This document shows positions 60,586-64,000 of a DNA stretch of 64,000 nt, one piece after another. The notes under the pieces are model-generated. The model worked only from the letters and a program-made list of their open reading frames with translations. It had not been told where the DNA came from and ran no database searches. Source of the DNA: an uncultured Pseudomonadota bacterium (GTDB taxonomy: Bacteria > Pseudomonadota > Gammaproteobacteria > Ga0077536); assembly GCA_903825645.1 (NCBI GenBank), contig CAIKBL010000051.1, forward strand, positions 186,001-250,000, in the 5' to 3' direction. Position numbers and translations under genes: made by a program. The stretch's first letter is position 1, and each line of letters begins with the position of its first letter.

Positions 60586-61471
60586 CTACGCGAGTCGTTG
60601 AGCAGCAAAGACAAGCGTTTTTGTTGCCATAAAGATATGTACTTCGTAGCTTTGGGGCATTATTGCTGCGACTACTTTCCAAACCGACAGCGCCTCCAAA
60701 GCGATATCCTCCACCACGAACCAGCCCCCGACCTTAATCTTCCGAAGAGCATACGTCAGGGTAATAATGTTCGCGTGAGGCGAGTGGAGTCCGTCGTCTA
60801 TGATCAGATCGAATTCGGAGGGAACCATGCGGTCCAGGTTCGAAAAAGATCCCAAGTCGGTCTGATCCACAAAAAATGTCTTAATTCTTTCTTCTGTAAA
60901 TAAAACTCTTTTATCGATATCCGCTCCATATATATTCGCCAAGGGCAAAAAAGTCACGGAACGACCGGAGCGAAGCACCCGGTCGACCCGACTCCCCCAT
61001 ATTCGAAGTGACATCCGGATTGTTGGTGCCGAGGCCGATCTCAAGGAGAGCCTCGATGGTATCTCGCTCCTTCAATATCCGAGCATACAATTTATGGTAA
61101 TTGTGTGCGCTCGCTTTGTCACTGCCGCTAGCATCGAGAAGATTTTTCAAGTCATCTATTGCTCTATTTTCCTCTGCCGAGTAAACCCCAGAATCAATGT
61201 TTTCTACTTGGCTTTCCCGCAAGCCTATTTTTATGGCTAAAGCCGATAATGCGGGAAATGTCTGTTCAACAGCCTGAATCGTCAACAGGGCTCGGGCATT
61301 ATAGGAACCGGCGCTGTTAGGTCTAAATGACAGTAAAGTTTCAGGTATATTTAATCTGCTGAATTCGACATATTTTCGCCATATCTTTCTTTTTAAACTC
61401 ACGATGGCTGCGCAGTGTTTGAGATTTTTAAATAAATTGTTCATGTCTTTTATTTTTTTAATGGATCCCAT
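60586..61471 (-). pseudogene. class I SAM-dependent methyltransferase, frameshifted
   Basis: Two overlapping minus-strand frames together form one methyltransferase. The first (61471 to about 60950) starts at an ATG behind GGAGG and gives DKASAHNYHKLYARILKERD, then IEALLEIGLGTNNPDV and SFRDFF. The second frame continues with LANIYGADIDKRVLF, SEFDLIIDDGLHSP and VGGWFVVEDIALEAL. The switch lies at a run of six A (60947-60952; six T on the coding strand). Removing one base restores SFRDFLPLANIYGADID. Each half alone is incomplete. It may be a real mutation or a sequence error. Target is unknown; the context is polysaccharide. Confidence 0.8.
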
Positions 61472-61554
61472 CCTCTGCCTCCAGACTCGCTATTTTCTGC
61501 TCAATAAAAATGGAAAATAAACCCGTTTTCCCTACCGTATTTAAAAAATTCACT

Positions 61555-62370
61555 TTACGATTTATTTTTTAGATAGAGAAAATTCCTGTCCTCTCTGAAA
61601 ATAAGATCATAGTCAGCGTTTATCAGCAAGGCATGAGCGTATTTTATTCTCTCTTTGCTTTTCTTTCCTGGCACTGAGAGTTCGTCATATTCGACTAAAA
61701 CTTGTGCCGGATATATTTTCTTGGATATCAAATCTTCGATGACTTCTATCTCCGCACCCTCGATATCTAATTTTAGAATTCCAATTTCCTTGACGTTCAA
61801 ACGTTCAAGAAGCACATCTATCGTGATAGCTTCGACTTCAATATACGGAGAGTCATTTCGATAATCGTTCTGCAGATTAACGATGGAATGAGAGACGTGA
61901 CTTGGATTTTTAGGCGCAAAAAACCTGGTCGGCGTATTTTTATTCCATAGTGCGACTTCCACGAATTTGAACTGGTCTTCTCTCAAATTTTCCAAATCAT
62001 ATGCTTCAACCGGCTGTGAGCCACCGGATACGTAGATTTTCGTATTCTTCTCACTCATCCGGGTTCGCGTTAACTGGAAGTGCGAGACGGCACGTGGCGT
62101 CGGGTCTACCAAGACAACCTCCGCATTAAAGCGCGCTGCAAACTCCATATCGAAAGAAACGTCTTCGCCAGCGCCACAACTCACCATCAATGACTTGTTT
62201 AACGATTCAGTCTCCGCGAAGGTCCACCCTCCATATTCGGACCCCAGTCTTATTAGACGTTGATCGTGAGCCGAAACGGGCAATTTCGGTTCCGAATTTA
62301 GAAAAAAAACCCTAATTTTTCGCAGAGTTCGATACGTTAGTCTCAAATAGTATTTTATTTTTTTTATCAT
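61555..62370 (-). CDS. FkbM-family methyltransferase
   Basis: 271 residues, SAM-dependent. The FkbM signature is in GILKLDIEGAEIEVIEDLI near residue 200, preceded by MVSCGAGEDVSFDMEFAA (the SAM-binding GxGxD-like loop) and VVLVDPTPRAV. N-terminal residues are basic and hydrophobic without a clear signal. FkbM proteins O-methylate sugars or polyketides. AT-rich codon use and its polysaccharide neighbours suggest a sugar O-methyltransferase gained by transfer. Specific substrate unknown. Confidence 0.88.
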   Translation of the reverse strand: MIKKIKYYLRLTYRTLRKIRVFFLNSEPKLPVSAHDQRLIRLGSEYGGWTFAETESLNKSLMVSCGAGEDVSFDMEFAARFNAEVVLVDPTPRAVSHFQLTRTRMSEKNTKIYVSGGSQPVEAYDLENLREDQFKFVEVALWNKNTPTRFFAPKNPSHVSHSIVNLQNDYRNDSPYIEVEAITIDVLLERLNVKEIGILKLDIEGAEIEVIEDLISKKIYPAQVLVEYDELSVPGKKSKERIKYAHALLINADYDLIFREDRNFLYLKNKS

Positions 62371-62514
62371 TTTTTCTTAATCTAAAAAAAATTATTCGCT
62401 AGTAGACATCAACAATAAATTTGCGATTTTTTTTCTGGACGGCACGATAGGTAGATTTCATGAAAGGATGATGGGATTTAAAGGCATCCTGATTTTTTTA
62501 AAAAATACAGCCCG

Positions 62515-64000
62515 TCACCAGCCGAAACCTCCGATAGCAACAATAAGCGCGATCGTGGCCGTAGCCAAACGAAAGAGGGAAACGTATTTCGTGGCATTTA
62601 GGACCAGACATTCTAGAGAGTAATAAAGCACAATCGATTTTGATGCGACTTCAGAGACAATCCCGGTTTGGATCCCTAAATGAGGGATGTTGGGGATAAC
62701 AAAAACCGCAAACAACACCAACACATCCATAGAAGTGACACGGAATGCCTGATTCTCGGAGAATTTAAAAGCAGCAAGAACACATAACGCCAGCGTAGCA
62801 AAAATGGCATCCTCCAGAAATTTAGATCCTAAAGAACCGGCCCCCGTCACAACATGAAAATAGACAATCGTCGCGATTAGGGTCCCTGCAGAGAGACGTT
62901 CGTAAACGGTTATTTTCTTTTGCGGCTCTCTAGCGAGAAATAGAAGAATCGACAAGGCGAGAATAACCAAGCTGATGAACTGGATATCTGGCGGAAACCG
63001 ACCGGCTTTGAATGCGGCTAATGCCAAATAGGCGGGCACAAGCGTCGAGATGATCCATACAGGGTATTTGGTTAAGTTGCCTTGCGCCTTAATCCTTCGC
63101 ACAAAATCTCCCAGCTTCCGCCCCTGCCGAGCCCCGCCAAATGCAATCTTGGTAACCTTTCGACCGGCCATCACCTTGAAGGCGACAAGTACGACAGCCG
63201 AAAAAACAAGATAGAAGGCAATATTCCAAGCGTCGGGAAAATATCGCAGATAGACTGATCCGACCACCAACAAAACCTGCGCGAAATAAATCAATACGAC
63301 CGCTTCGTAATGATCAAAGCCGAGAGCGAGAAGTTTATGGTGCAGGTGATTCCGATCAGGAGAAAAAGGAGACCGACCTGCACGGACCCTCTGCGTCATG
63401 ACGACAAGCGTATCTAGGAGCGGGATCCCAAGCAGTGGGAACGCCAGCGAAGGGCTAAGCGCAGAATTACTGTTTTGGGTCACGAGGATTACCAGCACTC
63501 CAGCCGAAAAGCCGAGAAACTGGCTACCCGAATCCCCCATGAAGACCTGTGCTGGATGCGTGTTATATCGTAAAAAACCGATAATCGTACCCAAAATCGC
63601 TCCGGCCATGATGAAGACATCGACATCACCAGAAAGATAGGCGAGAAGGCACACGCCAGCGACCGTGATGAAAGTAGTGCCACCCGCCAACCCATCCAAA
63701 CCGTCGGCAAGATTAACTGCGTTGGTTATCCCTAGAAGAGAAAAATACGTAAGCGCAATACACACCCCAGTGGGCAAGGGCTCGGCCAGACGAAAAGGCA
63801 CGAACTGTATACCGATATGGCCATAAAAGATGACAACCGAAATCGCCATGATCTGACCCAAAAACTTGATTCTATAATTAAGCGATTTTCGATCGTCCCA
63901 CACGCCGAAAATAAGAATGATAATTGACCCCGCTAAGATACTCGCGTTTCCTGGGTTATTCGGCAGAAAAGCCGCGCAGGATACGAGGAATCCCGCGATC
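62515..64000 (-). CDS. WecA/MraY-family polyprenyl-phosphate sugar-1-phosphate transferase, 5' end off window
   Basis: Membrane enzyme that attaches a sugar phosphate (in WecA, GlcNAc-1-P) to undecaprenyl phosphate to start a glycan. The frame stays open to the window edge, so the N-terminus is missing. At least 495 residues are present. Core motifs: FGVWDDRKSL, NLADGLDGLAGG, QVFMGDSGSQFLGF and SPDRNHLHHKLLALGFDHYE. About 200 residues of extra hydrophobic helices follow (after about residue 290 of the visible part), making it far longer than WecA (about 365). It heads the polysaccharide region on the minus strand. Confidence 0.9.
   Translation of the reverse strand, partial: IAGFLVSCAAFLPNNPGNASILAGSIIILIFGVWDDRKSLNYRIKFLGQIMAISVVIFYGHIGIQFVPFRLAEPLPTGVCIALTYFSLLGITNAVNLADGLDGLAGGTTFITVAGVCLLAYLSGDVDVFIMAGAILGTIIGFLRYNTHPAQVFMGDSGSQFLGFSAGVLVILVTQNSNSALSPSLAFPLLGIPLLDTLVVMTQRVRAGRSPFSPDRNHLHHKLLALGFDHYEAVVLIYFAQVLLVVGSVYLRYFPDAWNIAFYLVFSAVVLVAFKVMAGRKVTKIAFGGARQGRKLGDFVRRIKAQGNLTKYPVWIISTLVPAYLALAAFKAGRFPPDIQFISLVILALSILLFLAREPQKKITVYERLSAGTLIATIVYFHVVTGAGSLGSKFLEDAIFATLALCVLAAFKFSENQAFRVTSMDVLVLFAVFVIPNIPHLGIQTGIVSEVASKSIVLYYSLECLVLNATKYVSLFRLATATIALIVAIGGFGW

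Noticed and set aside
60940-60960. programmed ribosomal frameshift in the methyltransferase
   Set aside because: A plus-one shift on C-TTT-TTT-G is not a recognised programmed signal, and no stimulatory structure was evident. Mutation, slippage or sequence error is simpler.

Overview
The window is a piece of a gammaproteobacterial chromosome. ZipA is essentially confined to Gammaproteobacteria, and several gene orders are typical of that class: rpoE-rseA-rseB-mucD, lepA-lepB-DUF4845-rnc-era-recO-pdxJ-acpS, yceD-rpmF-plsX-fabD-fabG-acpP-fabF-mltG-tmk-holB-pilZ-tatD, and smc-zipA-ligA. Base composition is moderate to GC-rich over the first 58 kb and visibly AT-rich from about 58.5 to 62.5 kb. 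No tRNA, rRNA or CRISPR array was recognised. I cannot name a genus.

Region 1 (0-19.2 kb) is housekeeping. metH follows lptF on the minus strand. Divergently come a PduO-type corrinoid adenosyltransferase and thrH. A minus-strand set queF-cysZ-gluQ joins two tRNA-queuosine steps. The plus-strand smc-zipA-ligA block handles chromosome structure, division and DNA ligation; its LigA has lost most of its zinc finger. A GGDEF gene, a YciK-like SDR and nadB complete the section.

Region 2 (19.2-31.6 kb) is one long plus-strand run. It starts with a good sigma-E-type promoter and the envelope-stress module (rpoE, rseA, rseB, mucD). It continues with a small glutaredoxin-like protein, lepA, lepB, DUF4845, rnc, era, recO, pdxJ, acpS and prfC. 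Convergent to it is rne, whose C-terminal tail carries eight perfect pentapeptide repeats.

Region 3 (34.7-46.9 kb) holds rluC, sppA, maf (opposite strand), yceD, rpmF, the fatty-acid synthesis cluster, mltG, tmk, holB, pilZ and tatD. A terminator-like hairpin separates rpmF from plsX. pabC, often found between fabF and mltG, is absent there.

Region 4 (46.9-53.1 kb) is accessory metabolism: a VOC protein, an organic-anion type MFS transporter, a YdhS-like FAD/NAD(P) protein, an MmgE/PrpD protein and a beta carbonic anhydrase. The divergent transporter/flavoprotein intergenic region is rich in inverted repeats sharing an AACGG half-site.

Region 5 (53.2-64 kb) is a surface-polysaccharide locus: a TPR lipoprotein like the PrsT proteins of PEP-CTERM/exosortase systems, an oligosaccharide flippase, a secreted GH16 glycosidase, a GT-A-like protein, a frameshifted methyltransferase, an FkbM methyltransferase and a large WecA/MraY-family sugar-phosphate transferase cut by the window edge. 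A short transposase tail lies in the 1 kb gene-free stretch at 58.5-59.4 kb, consistent with transfer and decay.
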